This document shows positions 47,692 to 55,976 of a stretch of DNA of 64,000 nt, piece after piece. Numbering within the stretch: position 1 is the first letter of the stretch; every line of letters starts with the position of its first letter. The notes under the pieces were generated by a model. It saw only the letters and a list, made by a program, of their open reading frames with translations, ran no database searches and was not told the DNA's origin. This DNA comes from a virus, in the IMG/VR virus record IMGVR_UViG_3300044833_000092, positions 1 to 64,000 of that record; one strand, 5' to 3'. Both the position numbers and the translations under genes were made by a program.

Positions 47692-49188
47692 ATGTTTTCG
47701 TCCTTCGGCTTCGCGTCCTCAGCGTTGCCCGTACTGGCGGTGGCTCTCGCTCTCTTCTACCTGCTCGGCAACCTGGACCTGTCGTCAGCCATTGCGTCGG
47801 CTGGCGATGCCGTTGTGGAGACGGGCGACTTCCGCTCCGGTACGGAACGTGTCCTTCCCGCTGGCGGTGGCGGGCCGACTCCTGCCGCGGCTCCCGCTCC
47901 TGCTGGAGGCGGGGCACAAGGCAGGGCACCAGCACCCGGACAACCCGGCAGCACAGGCAGGACGCCGGCGGGAGGCCCGCAAGGTGGACAGCTGGCCCCG
48001 GCGATGGGCCAGCCTGGACCCGCGGCCGCGGGCCAGCCGCGTCCGGCCGGTCAGCCGCCCGCCCCTGGGCAACTGCCGGGCCAGGGCCAGCCGCAGCCCC
48101 AGCCGGCAGGTGGTGGAAATCCACCACCCCAGCCGGGAGGCCAGCAGGGTCAATGGGCTCTGCGTAACGAGCTTCAGCGGCTTGGCTGGGACGTGAGCGG
48201 CTTTACGGACGATGCTTCGGCGTGGCAGGCGTTGTCGGGCCGGCTGGCCCAGCAGCAGCAGGTCAACCAGCAGATGGCGGAGTACGCCCGCTGGGGGCAG
48301 TATTACGTCGCCAACCAGCGGCAGATTCAGGAAGCCCTTGCCAGGGGCCAGGGCCAGCCCACTCCTGTTCCGACGCCGGGTTCTCCGGGTTCGGTTGGCG
48401 GGGCGGCTCAGCAGGAAGATTGGTGGAAGGCCCCCGCCTGGAATCCCGAGAATGAAAAGTACATCAGCTTCGATCCGGCTACCGGGGCTCCGGTCGTGCC
48501 GATCGGCATGGACCCGTCGATCGCCAAGCAGTACCTGGACTACAAGACGTGGCAGCGCGAGACGGTGGAGAAATTCTTCCGCGATCCGATCGGCACGCTC
48601 AAGCCAGGGCTGGAGCAACTGATCCGGTCCGAGGCTCAGAAGATCGCTGGCCAGCAGGTGGCCGGCTACGGCGATCAGCAGTTCGCTCAGAACTACGTCG
48701 CTTCGCAGCCCTGGATGTTCGCCAAGGATCAGGCGGGCAACGTCCAGACCGATTACCTGGGCCAGCCGCTCCTGACGCCGGCGGGCAGCAAGTTCAAGCA
48801 TTACCTCGAATATGCTCAGCGCTCCGGCATTCAGGACATTCGGGCTCAGCAACAGTGGGCCTACGGCATGGTTGAGCGCGATGCCCTTGCGTGGCAGCTT
48901 CAGCAGTATCAGGCCGGTCAGCAACCGGGAGGCCAGCCGGGTGGGCCGGCCCCGGCCGCTGGTCAGCCGGGCGCTCAGTTGACGCCGCAGCAGATTCAGC
49001 AGCAGCAACAGCAAGCGGCCCTGAACCTGGGCGGAGCAAGGCATATCCCCGGCAGCGGAGCCCAGGGCAACAACCCGGCCCCGACGCCGGGCAACGGCGG
49101 CGTGCCTCGAAAGCCGATCGGTCGCAATGCCCTGGTCAACCGCCTTCAGGGTGCCCTTCAGGAAAAGGGCATCACGCAACTGAATTAG
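47692..49188 (+). CDS. scaffold-like protein with N-terminal membrane segment
   Basis: A 498-residue protein with AGGAGG six bases before the ATG. Residues about 9-27 (SSALPVLAVALALFYLLGN) form a hydrophobic segment. Then comes a Pro/Gly/Ala linker, with a family-A-encoded GGGNPPP at 140-146, and a helical, Gln-rich body (residues 155-430) with SQPWMFAKDQAGNVQTDYL. Composition and position directly before the capsid gene fit a scaffolding protein. A membrane segment is unusual for such proteins. Confidence 0.65.
   Translation: MFSSFGFASSALPVLAVALALFYLLGNLDLSSAIASAGDAVVETGDFRSGTERVLPAGGGGPTPAAAPAPAGGGAQGRAPAPGQPGSTGRTPAGGPQGGQLAPAMGQPGPAAAGQPRPAGQPPAPGQLPGQGQPQPQPAGGGNPPPQPGGQQGQWALRNELQRLGWDVSGFTDDASAWQALSGRLAQQQQVNQQMAEYARWGQYYVANQRQIQEALARGQGQPTPVPTPGSPGSVGGAAQQEDWWKAPAWNPENEKYISFDPATGAPVVPIGMDPSIAKQYLDYKTWQRETVEKFFRDPIGTLKPGLEQLIRSEAQKIAGQQVAGYGDQQFAQNYVASQPWMFAKDQAGNVQTDYLGQPLLTPAGSKFKHYLEYAQRSGIQDIRAQQQWAYGMVERDALAWQLQQYQAGQQPGGQPGGPAPAAGQPGAQLTPQQIQQQQQQAALNLGGARHIPGSGAQGNNPAPTPGNGGVPRKPIGRNALVNRLQGALQEKGITQLN
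48109..48128 (+). repeat. family A repeat inside a coding sequence
   Basis: Exact core in frame in the scaffold-like gene, encoding GGGNPPP within its Pro/Gly-rich linker. Confidence 0.96.
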
Positions 49189-49224
49189 TTTCCTTACTCA
49201 TCGCCCTGTCCACAGGAGGTTCTG

Positions 49225-50400
49225 ATGACCGGCTTTATGATCGCTTTCCTGGTCCTCGCTTTGGGGCTCATCCTCTGGAGTCGAGCGGCCCCTTGGGTGG
49301 AAATTGTCGAGACGACCATTGACGATTACATCCGCGACGTGGAAGACGCCATCATGCGCGATTACAAGCTGCTGGCGCTCATCCAAAGTCGCGGCAACGT
49401 CCAGTTCAACAAGTCCGGCCTCAAGATGAATTGGAAGGTCAAGTATCGGCGCGCCATTCCGAAGGGCTACGCCGACATGGACGTGCAGACGTTCCCACGT
49501 CGCGTGCGCCACAAGACGGCCGTTCTCGGCTGGCGGGCCTATGCCCTGGCCGAAGCCGTCAGCAAGCTGGACCGCTTGATGAACCGCGGGGCGGCGGCCA
49601 TCGTCAACATCATCGCCGACAAGGTGCAGACGATGGTGGACGATATGCAGACGTTCTTCAACGAGCAGGTGTACGTTGACGGCGAATTGGCCGGCAACGA
49701 GAAGGGCATCCACGGCCTGGAATCCATGTTCGGCTTCTCGGGCATTTCGCTCAACCAGCCGATCGCCTTGCCCTCGGACGTGTACGCGGGCATCAACACC
49801 GATCTTGGCTTCTACAACGGCCAGTGGGATTTGGCTCCGTCAGGCCCCGGTGCCGGCTTGCATGTCTGGCCCTCGGGCAAGGGCACGGTCGATTTCGACT
49901 TCTACAGCCCGCTCTTGGTGGATTACACCAACCCCTTCTGGAACGAGACGCCCAACATCTGGGCCAACACCTGCACGGAGGCGGTTCGCTACGGCCTCAT
50001 CAACGGCCGTAAGAACAAGAGCAAGTCCGGCATGATCGACGCCGTGTTCCTCGAACGCGAGTTGTACCGCCAGTGGGTCGAGAAGACCGCGGCCAAGGAG
50101 CGGCTGGTTATCAACCAGGGCGGCGGCGGCGATGGCCGCACGCTCACCAGCCTGGGCTACGGCGACACCTTCAATTTCGAGGGTGCCGAGATTACCTACG
50201 AGTTCGGTACGCCGCCGCTAACCGGCTACGGCGTCAACGTCGATCAGATCGAGCTTGACTCCATGCAGGAGCGCCTCTTCCAACCCAATGGCCCCTACGA
50301 GCATGAGGTTGACAAGTCGATCCGGTATGACATTGATTTCTTCGGGAACTTCCGCTTCGATTCGCCGCGCTACTTCGTGAAGTGGTATCCCTACTCCTGA
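49225..50400 (+). CDS. major capsid protein (probable), with hydrophobic N-terminus
   Basis: A 391-residue protein with AGGAGG five bases before the ATG. Residues 3-19 (GFMIAFLVLALGLILWS) are strongly hydrophobic. The remainder fits a HK97-fold coat protein: a long helix with TMVDDMQTFFNEQVY, a KGIHGLESMFG turn near 161-171 and beta-rich late domain. It follows the scaffold-like gene and precedes a head-decoration-type gene. The hydrophobic leader may be removed on maturation, or tether assembly to the membrane. Confidence 0.75.
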   Translation: MTGFMIAFLVLALGLILWSRAAPWVEIVETTIDDYIRDVEDAIMRDYKLLALIQSRGNVQFNKSGLKMNWKVKYRRAIPKGYADMDVQTFPRRVRHKTAVLGWRAYALAEAVSKLDRLMNRGAAAIVNIIADKVQTMVDDMQTFFNEQVYVDGELAGNEKGIHGLESMFGFSGISLNQPIALPSDVYAGINTDLGFYNGQWDLAPSGPGAGLHVWPSGKGTVDFDFYSPLLVDYTNPFWNETPNIWANTCTEAVRYGLINGRKNKSKSGMIDAVFLERELYRQWVEKTAAKERLVINQGGGGDGRTLTSLGYGDTFNFEGAEITYEFGTPPLTGYGVNVDQIELDSMQERLFQPNGPYEHEVDKSIRYDIDFFGNFRFDSPRYFVKWYPYS

Positions 50401-50406
50401 CCCCTT

Positions 50407-50436
50407 CCCCAGGTGGTGGATTTCCACCACCTGGGG
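50407..50436 (-). repeat. family A palindrome with complementary flanks
   Basis: Core at 50412-50431 flanked by CCCCA and TGGGG (14-bp stem), then TTTA. It directly follows the capsid gene and may be its transcript end. Confidence 0.96.
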
Positions 50437-50476
50437 TTTACCCGCGATCTTCACTCGTTTCTTAGGAGATTTCTTC

Positions 50477-51088
50477 ATGTGGGAAGCAGCTTTGCCGTGG
50501 GAGCGCGGCTTCACGGCCAACTTCGGTCAGGCCGTCGTGGACCCGCTCAGCTTCAAGAATCTGGAGGGGATGGAGTATTTCCTCCGCGACAGTTCCCCGA
50601 ACTACCCTTCGGAGGAAACCAAGCGGCCGGTCAAGCTCCGTCTGGTCCGCAACAAGAGCGGCATCAACCTCCTGCCCAATCGTCTTGTGGTAATGAATCC
50701 ACTGGACAACTTCAATAGCACGCTCGGCTACGCGGCGGCCGCGGACGGCGAGTGCGCTTACCCGGTGGACGAGTATCTGCCCGCCACCGGCGTCGCCCCC
50801 AACGACCTGTTCTACGTCGTCACCGGCGGCCCGGCGCAGGTTATGCTGCCGGCAGTCTCCCCGGACTCCGTTGTTCCCGGCGACTTGCTGGTCGTCAAGT
50901 TCCTGACCAGCAACGTCACTGTCCTCGCCGGCCGGGCCGGCAAGGCTGTGTTCCCAGATTCGTACGCCAGCGCTGCGGACGGGCTCGCCATCGCGGCGAT
51001 GGTTCGCAACGCTTTCAAGAGCCTTTCCACAATGGCCGCCGTGAATGGCCTTGTGAAGGTGCAGGTTCCCTGGACGACCGCCTTCTAG
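50477..51088 (+). CDS. head decoration / minor capsid-type protein
   Basis: A 203-residue protein starting MWEAALPWERGFTANFG with AGGAGA before the ATG. Beta-rich, with GDLLVVKFLTSNVTVLAG and a small-residue C-terminal half resembling capsid decoration proteins. It follows the capsid gene directly. The family call is from composition and place. Confidence 0.6.
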   Translation: MWEAALPWERGFTANFGQAVVDPLSFKNLEGMEYFLRDSSPNYPSEETKRPVKLRLVRNKSGINLLPNRLVVMNPLDNFNSTLGYAAAADGECAYPVDEYLPATGVAPNDLFYVVTGGPAQVMLPAVSPDSVVPGDLLVVKFLTSNVTVLAGRAGKAVFPDSYASAADGLAIAAMVRNAFKSLSTMAAVNGLVKVQVPWTTAF

Positions 51089-51155
51089 AACGAAGTCGGT
51101 CCTAAGAGAAAGGAGTCCCCGGTTTTCCGTTGAACGGGCGTTTGGTTTTCTGCGC

Positions 51156-51192
51156 GACGGGCTGCGAGTGGGTGCCCTGCTCGCAGCCCGTC
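51156..51192 (+). terminator. strong hairpin between head genes
   Basis: GACGGGCTGCGAG (51156-51168) pairs perfectly with CTCGCAGCCCGTC (51180-51192) around an 11-base loop. No T-tract follows, so it may be a processing or partial termination site. Confidence 0.5.
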
Positions 51193-51220
51193 GTCGCCTA
51201 AAGATAAAGAGGAGCCGGTC

Positions 51221-51682
51221 ATGGGCAAAGGTAAGAGCAAGAGTAAGAGCAAGAGTCGCTCTTACTGGAAGCGTAAGTACACCAAACTTGCGTTCAACAG
51301 CCAAGCGGCCATATCGAAGATTTTGTTCCGCGAGCGTCACGCTCAGTACGAGCTGCGCTTCACTTCGCTGTCTACTGCAACCACCGCTGCCTTCGCCGCG
51401 GCCGAGAAGGCCTTGGCCAAGGCCGATGCGGCAATGGAGAAGCGCTTCGATTCTGTGAACGAGTTTCGCCAGACGCTCACGGATCAGGCGGCCACCTTTA
51501 TTCCGCGAGCCGAGGCCGAGCAGCGTATCAAGGTCATCGCCGATAAGGTGGAATCCCAGGGTTCGGTGTCCGACAAGTCGATCGGACGGATAAGCCAAAG
51601 TGAGCGCGGCTGGAACTATCTGATCGGAGCCCTATTGGTCGCTGCCGCCTGGGCCGCGGTATTCGTCAGTCACAAGCCTTAG
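51221..51682 (+). CDS. tail-anchored membrane protein
   Basis: A 153-residue protein with AGAGGAG before the ATG. A very basic N-terminus (GKGKSKSKSKSRSYWKRK), a helical coiled region (FDSVNEFRQTLTDQAATF), and a C-terminal transmembrane segment (NYLIGALLVAAAWAAVFV). Similar C-tail-anchored proteins occur in many phages, some near lysis genes. A holin-like or membrane-anchoring role is possible. Confidence 0.7.
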   Translation: MGKGKSKSKSKSRSYWKRKYTKLAFNSQAAISKILFRERHAQYELRFTSLSTATTAAFAAAEKALAKADAAMEKRFDSVNEFRQTLTDQAATFIPRAEAEQRIKVIADKVESQGSVSDKSIGRISQSERGWNYLIGALLVAAAWAAVFVSHKP

Positions 51683-51710
51683 CCTTGCCCAAACGGCCGG
51701 GATGGCTTAG

Positions 51711-51738
51711 AACAGGTGGTGGAAATCCACCACCTGTT
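51711..51738 (+). repeat. family A palindrome with complementary flanks
   Basis: Core at 51715-51734 flanked by AACA and TGTT, then TCTTTT. A bent intrinsic-terminator-like end after the membrane protein gene. Confidence 0.95.
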
Positions 51739-51754
51739 TCTTTTGGAGCCACCC

Positions 51755-52705
51755 ATGTCCCAAGAGCCGCCGCTGATCCGCGATATCGTCATCGCCACCA
51801 ATCCATTGCAGTATTGCACCCTCAAGCGCTTGCCGCCCGAGCTGCGCATCCCCGCGGCCGACTTGGCGGTCCAGCACAATCCGGCCAACCAGCCGCGGTT
51901 GGACCACTTCCACCCCTCCATGCTGGCTCCTGGCGTCGAGCCCGCGGAGTTCATTGCCCTGTTGACCAGCAAGTATTGGGGCACCAAGGGCGTCAAGCTG
52001 ACCGTCTCGTTCATGGAACGCACGCCGACCGACTTGGCCAACCGCATCCTGCTGCATATGAACGCCTGGGCGCAATGGGCCAACGTCACCTTCCTGCTGA
52101 CCAACGGACAGGGCCAGATACGCATTTCTCTCGGACGCGGCGGCTACTGGAGCTATCTCGGCGTCGATAACCTCTCCATCGATCTACGTCAGCAGACCAT
52201 GAATCTGGAACAGTTCACCATGCAGACGCCCGAGAGCGAGTTTCATCGCGTCGTGCGCCATGAGACGGGCCATGTCCTCGGCTTCCCGCACGAACATGCA
52301 CGCCCGGCGATCGTGGCTTTGCTCGATCCGGCTCGCACCACGGCGTTCTTCGAGGCTACCCAGGGTTGGACTGCCCAGGAGATCAACGAGCAGATACTCA
52401 CGCCCCTGGACGAGAGCGACCTTCTCGATACGCCGGCCGACGTGAAGTCCATCATGTGCTATATGTTCCCCGGTTCCATCACCAGGAGCGGCCAGCCGAT
52501 CCCCGGCGGCAACGATATCGACCCCTCGGACGGAGAGTTTGCGGCTCGCATCTATCCCAAGGCGATCGTGCCGCCCACGCCGCCTGTTCCTCCGGTGCCG
52601 CCAGTTCCGCCAGTGGTTGGTTCGCCGACTGAGGTAATCAACTTGGACCTGAAAGCCAAGAACGCCATTCTCCCTGGGGACTGGACTGTACAGGTACGTT
52701 CGTGA
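51755..52705 (+). CDS. metzincin-type zinc metalloprotease
   Basis: A 316-residue protein starting MSQEPPLIRDIVIATNP with GGAG six bases before the ATG. HETGHVLGFPHEH at residues 169-181 is the zinc-binding HExxHxxGxxH motif followed by the E typical of astacin-like proteases, and SIMCYM near 232-237 is the Met-turn. No signal peptide is visible. A Pro-rich linker (PPTPPVPPVPPVPPV) leads to a small C-terminal domain. It could process virion proteins, or digest a protein-rich host surface during entry or release. Confidence 0.8.
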   Translation: MSQEPPLIRDIVIATNPLQYCTLKRLPPELRIPAADLAVQHNPANQPRLDHFHPSMLAPGVEPAEFIALLTSKYWGTKGVKLTVSFMERTPTDLANRILLHMNAWAQWANVTFLLTNGQGQIRISLGRGGYWSYLGVDNLSIDLRQQTMNLEQFTMQTPESEFHRVVRHETGHVLGFPHEHARPAIVALLDPARTTAFFEATQGWTAQEINEQILTPLDESDLLDTPADVKSIMCYMFPGSITRSGQPIPGGNDIDPSDGEFAARIYPKAIVPPTPPVPPVPPVPPVVGSPTEVINLDLKAKNAILPGDWTVQVRS

Positions 52706-52755
52706 TAGTATCTGTCGGCTTACCGTTCTGTTGGTTCCTCTTGTGGAGTCGTATC

Positions 52756-52980
52756 ATGCGCATGGTCGTCTTCGTCGTTCTAATGTGCCTCTGGCTGTTC
52801 GGCGGCGGTTTCATCGCCTACGGAGCCCAGCAAGCCGTCAATCCCGTCGCTTTCGGTGTCGTCACTCTGCTCCCCTGGCTTTGTGTGGCCATTCTCGGCT
52901 GGGAAATCTACCGGGGAGGGGCAGGTCCGGTTGTCTACCCTTATCCAGAGGCATATCCGCCGCACCAGCCGCGGCCCTGA
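52756..52980 (+). CDS. two-helix membrane protein
   Basis: A 74-residue protein; the ATG at 52756 has GGAG seven bases upstream. A GTG at 52702 overlapping the previous stop would add 18 residues. Two hydrophobic segments (about 3-20 and 28-47) are followed by a Tyr/Pro-rich tail (VVYPYPEAYPPHQP). Size and topology resemble small holins. No endolysin was found nearby apart from the protease. Confidence 0.68.
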   Translation: MRMVVFVVLMCLWLFGGGFIAYGAQQAVNPVAFGVVTLLPWLCVAILGWEIYRGGAGPVVYPYPEAYPPHQPRP

Positions 52981-52983
52981 ATC

Positions 52984-53003
52984 CTATTGCGGCGCACCAA
53001 TAG
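52984..53003 (+). repeat. family B hairpin
   Basis: Exact core between the membrane protein stop and the next start; no direct ribosome binding site fusion. Confidence 0.95.
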
Positions 53004-53021
53004 CCAAGGTGGGATCGAGCA

Positions 53022-53228
53022 ATGAGCGGCAAATTGAAAATGTCAAGTATCAAACAGGCGTACAAGCAGGCAAGAAAAAGCCTGAAGAACCGCCTCAAGA
53101 AACTAAAGCTCATCAAGGAGGCGTTTAATGATCGGCCAGCCACGGAGCCCGCACCATCACTTTCCGCCGACGCAAATCGGACAGACGTTCCCGCACAGCA
53201 AATGGACGGTGATAGGCGAGCAGTATAA
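53022..53228 (+). CDS. small basic helical protein (uncertain)
   Basis: A 68-residue frame starting MSGKLKMSSIKQAYKQA with a weak GGGA before the ATG. The first 36 residues are a strongly basic helix; the rest overlaps the next gene by 101 bases in another frame and looks less natural. It may be a real overlapping gene. Confidence 0.45.
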   Translation: MSGKLKMSSIKQAYKQARKSLKNRLKKLKLIKEAFNDRPATEPAPSLSADANRTDVPAQQMDGDRRAV

Positions 53229-53361
53229 GATCAACGACTTCGTGTGGGTCGTGCCAGTACAATGCAAGTGCGGCACCAAGGCGGCCATCCCGCGCCAGCG
53301 CCTGTTCAAGGGCCTCTCACGCAGTTGCGTGAAGTGTGCCCGCAAGAGAGGTTGGAGGTAG
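53128..53361 (+). CDS. small zinc-ribbon-like protein
   Basis: A 77-residue protein with AAGGAGG six bases before the ATG. His-rich start (RSPHHHFPP), then CKCGTKAAIPR and SCVKCARKRG, a two-CxxC zinc ribbon with a basic end. A nucleic-acid-binding role is likely. Family unknown. Confidence 0.7.
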   Translation: MIGQPRSPHHHFPPTQIGQTFPHSKWTVIGEQYKINDFVWVVPVQCKCGTKAAIPRQRLFKGLSRSCVKCARKRGWR

Positions 53362-53386
53362 GGTGGTGGATTTCCACCACCCTACC
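53357..53386 (-). repeat. family A palindrome with complementary flanks
   Basis: Core at 53362-53381 flanked by GGTAG and CTACC, a 14-bp stem. It overlaps the end of the zinc-ribbon gene, whose TAG is in the left flank. Confidence 0.96.
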
Positions 53387-53431
53387 CTACTGCCGGGTTT
53401 CCCAGGTGTTTTCGCCCATTGGAGGACAGTT

Positions 53432-54133
53432 ATGCTTCGTCAGCGTGCTTTACTACTGTCGTTCACGGCGGCCATTGCCGTCGTGACGCTGGCTCTCGCT
53501 CCTGGCTTGCTCGCCAAGCCGACCGAGATTCAGGTGACGACTATCCGCGTTAAAGATGCGGATGGTCGCGTCCTCGCTACTCTTTCAGTTCCGTTGGTTG
53601 GCAGCGTTGAGGTTGTCTCGCCTCCCGGCGTGCCCACGCCGGTTATCGTGCCAACTCCTCAGCCGCCGCCGTTGCCCACGCCTCCCCCGGTAGTGCCGGT
53701 GCCGGCCCCGCCGCCGGTCGAGCCTCCGGCCCCGGTGGTCCCGCCAGTGACTCCGCCAAAGCCTCCGCCGCCGGCCCCGCCAATTGTGTCAACGGAGCCG
53801 GTGGCGTTTGCCATCGTCATCACCGACAAGCGCCAGGCGATCGCCGTTGGCCAAGCAGCGGCCCTCCAGGCCGGTTCAACTCTCAAGGCGTCAGTCGAGG
53901 CCAAGGGCATCGGCTTCGCACAGTTCGACGCACTGAGCGCCGCCGTGCAGAACACGCCGGCTGACAAGGTGCCCGGCGGCGACTATAAGCAATGGTTGGG
54001 CAACCCCAAGTTCAAGCTGGCCCCAGCGCTCGGTACGCCATGCTTGGTACTGGTCGATAAGGGCGGCCATCCTGTCAAGGCGCTTCCGTTGCCACCGGAC
54101 GCGCCGAGTATCCTTGCTGCCATCCTCAACTGA
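53432..54133 (+). CDS. exported protein with Pro-rich linker
   Basis: A 233-residue protein with GGAGG six bases before the ATG. Residues 1-28 are a Sec-type signal peptide (LLLSFTAAIAVVTLALAPG, cleavage near LLA-KP). A small beta domain, a long Pro-rich linker (residues 70-125) and a C-terminal alpha/beta domain follow. LGTPCLVLVDKGGHPVKALPL has a thioredoxin-like flavour but only one Cys. It probably acts outside the cytoplasm. Confidence 0.7.
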   Translation: MLRQRALLLSFTAAIAVVTLALAPGLLAKPTEIQVTTIRVKDADGRVLATLSVPLVGSVEVVSPPGVPTPVIVPTPQPPPLPTPPPVVPVPAPPPVEPPAPVVPPVTPPKPPPPAPPIVSTEPVAFAIVITDKRQAIAVGQAAALQAGSTLKASVEAKGIGFAQFDALSAAVQNTPADKVPGGDYKQWLGNPKFKLAPALGTPCLVLVDKGGHPVKALPLPPDAPSILAAILN

Positions 54134-54151
54134 TTACCCAAAGGTCACACT

Positions 54152-55435
54152 ATGTCTTGCCTTCCCATCACGATCTCCGTCGTGACAACTGCCTTCGCTC
54201 TTGCCGTGACTTCATTGGCCAGGGCTGAGCCCGAGGGCCTGATACTGCCCACCCGCGAACTGATCGGCTTGGCCGATCTGATGATGACTCCCAAGCCGGG
54301 CTTACTCTGGCCGCGCTGGCGCTACCTGTCCTTTGCCGCGGCCTTGCCCGAGGACATTGACAAGCGCAAGGCGGCCGTGCGTTTTGCCCTGGCGGCCCTG
54401 AACCGTACCGCTGCCACTGAGGCTCAGTACCTTGCCCAGGTGACGCCGCTGCTGTGGGGCGTCGATACCGCTACGCTCGGCTGGCCGGACAGCGTTTGGG
54501 AGAGCTACGGCCGCACGGAGCATTACTACGAAGAGGCCGGCAGCGAAACCCTGAAGCTGTTCTTCAAGCTCAAGGCCGGCACCGAACGGCCCATCTTGCG
54601 CGCTGATGAGTTCATCGACGGTTGCTTTGCGCCGGAGCGTTACGCCGCGGCGCTGGCGATCCCGCAAACGAAAGAGGATTTTCTCAATACCTTTCTCGGT
54701 CCGCGCGGGGCGGCCGGAGCGGACCGGGCGTTCGGCATCATCAGCGAGAAGTTGACAGTGGCGAACTTTCCCGGCAAGGTGGCCCGCTTCAAGCCGGCGG
54801 ATCGTCCCGCCGTTTGGATGCGAGTGCTTTACGGCGACGATCGCGGCCTCAACGAGCAGCGGCTGCATCCGGCGGATATCGACGGGGAACATACCGAGTT
54901 CAGTTGGGAGCTTCCCAACGGCCTGGGTGCCTACACCACTTACGATGCCACCGGCCGCTTGGCGCTGACGGTTAGTACCAAGCTCAGCAAGGACAAGCAG
55001 GGTCATTCGGTGCGGCTGGGCATCAGTTGCATCGAATGCCATACCGCTGGCATTCGCGGCCTGGAGAACGCCGACGATCCCGATAAACTTCTTCTTCTGA
55101 ACATCAACGCCGCCGAATGGAACAAGGAGCGGCTGATGTTCCTGGCTGGCGAGGACCAGAAGCGTTGGACTAATTCCCTGGCGGCCATTAACGGCCTTTC
55201 GCCGTCACGGAACGCCGATGCTCGCCGCAACATTATCGATGACTTTGGCCATGATCTGACGCCTGGAGAGGCCGCCAGGGAATTGGGTCTGAGCGATTGG
55301 CCCGACGACAAACCGACGCCGCGGAAGAATTTTGGCGATGCTGTGGCCTTGTCCGCGGCGATGAAAGTCAATAAATTGTACTTAGAAGCGGCTCGCCAAC
55401 GCATGTTGGCGTCCGGACAAATCAAGTCCCCCTAA
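54152..55435 (+). CDS. exported CxxCH (c-type haem) protein
   Basis: A 427-residue protein with a signal peptide (residues 1-25, cleavage near ARA-EP). CIECH at residues 293-297 is the covalent haem c attachment motif, followed by TAGIRGLENADD. The large N-terminal part is not recognised. Single CxxCH motifs in long exported proteins are well known in bacteria, including planctomycetes, but are unusual in phages. It may be an acquired host gene with an electron-transfer or envelope role. Haem attachment is inferred from the motif only. Confidence 0.65.
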   Translation: MSCLPITISVVTTAFALAVTSLARAEPEGLILPTRELIGLADLMMTPKPGLLWPRWRYLSFAAALPEDIDKRKAAVRFALAALNRTAATEAQYLAQVTPLLWGVDTATLGWPDSVWESYGRTEHYYEEAGSETLKLFFKLKAGTERPILRADEFIDGCFAPERYAAALAIPQTKEDFLNTFLGPRGAAGADRAFGIISEKLTVANFPGKVARFKPADRPAVWMRVLYGDDRGLNEQRLHPADIDGEHTEFSWELPNGLGAYTTYDATGRLALTVSTKLSKDKQGHSVRLGISCIECHTAGIRGLENADDPDKLLLLNINAAEWNKERLMFLAGEDQKRWTNSLAAINGLSPSRNADARRNIIDDFGHDLTPGEAARELGLSDWPDDKPTPRKNFGDAVALSAAMKVNKLYLEAARQRMLASGQIKSP

Positions 55436-55454
55436 ACAACCGGGAGGGTAGATC

Positions 55455-55937
55455 ATGTCGAGGTCACTGGTCACGTTAGCCGCATTGCTATCCTGCACCG
55501 CTGGCGTTCAGGCCCAGCAGTTTGTCGATTCCGCCGGGAATCGCTATCAACTGGTCCCCATGCAGCAGCAGCAGCAGTTTCAGCAGGTGCCGGCCGCGGC
55601 TCCGCTGGCACAGACATTGGCTCCGTCGAGCCTGTTGCCGCAGTCTTTCCAGCAGCCGCAGCAGTTTGCCCAGGTCCAGCAGGTGCAACAGCAGCAGTTT
55701 CAGCAGGTGCCGGTGCAGCAGTTTGCCCAACAGCCGCAGCAGCAGCTTATTCAAGTGCCGCAGCAGCAGGCGCAAGTGCGCTACGTAGCCCTCGGCGGCG
55801 TCGGCCGCGGCACTGTCGGCGGCTGTGCCGGCGGCAACTGTGGTGCTGCCCGCGGCACCGGCGGTTGCTCTGGTGGCAACTGCGGTGGCGGCGGCGGTGC
55901 CTCCGCCGGCCGCGGCCTCTTTGGCCGCCGGCGTTGA
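55455..55937 (+). CDS. exported Gln-rich and Gly/Cys-rich protein
   Basis: A 160-residue protein with GGGAGG before the ATG. Signal peptide to about residue 20 (VQA-QQF). Residues 35-105 are Gln/Pro/Val repeats; the C-terminus has CAGGNCGAARGTGGCSGGNC, a Gly-Cys repeat, and a basic end. Likely a disordered or disulfide-rich surface protein. Confidence 0.65.
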   Translation: MSRSLVTLAALLSCTAGVQAQQFVDSAGNRYQLVPMQQQQQFQQVPAAAPLAQTLAPSSLLPQSFQQPQQFAQVQQVQQQQFQQVPVQQFAQQPQQQLIQVPQQQAQVRYVALGGVGRGTVGGCAGGNCGAARGTGGCSGGNCGGGGGASAGRGLFGRRR

Positions 55938-55976
55938 CCCTCAACTGTTCGCCCGTCTTTTCCAAAGGAGTCCTTG

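Noticed and set aside
51130-51200. A 23-codon frame from a TTG in the gap before the tail-anchored gene.
   Set aside because: The ribosome site is too far (14 bases), and the sequence is better explained by the strong hairpin.
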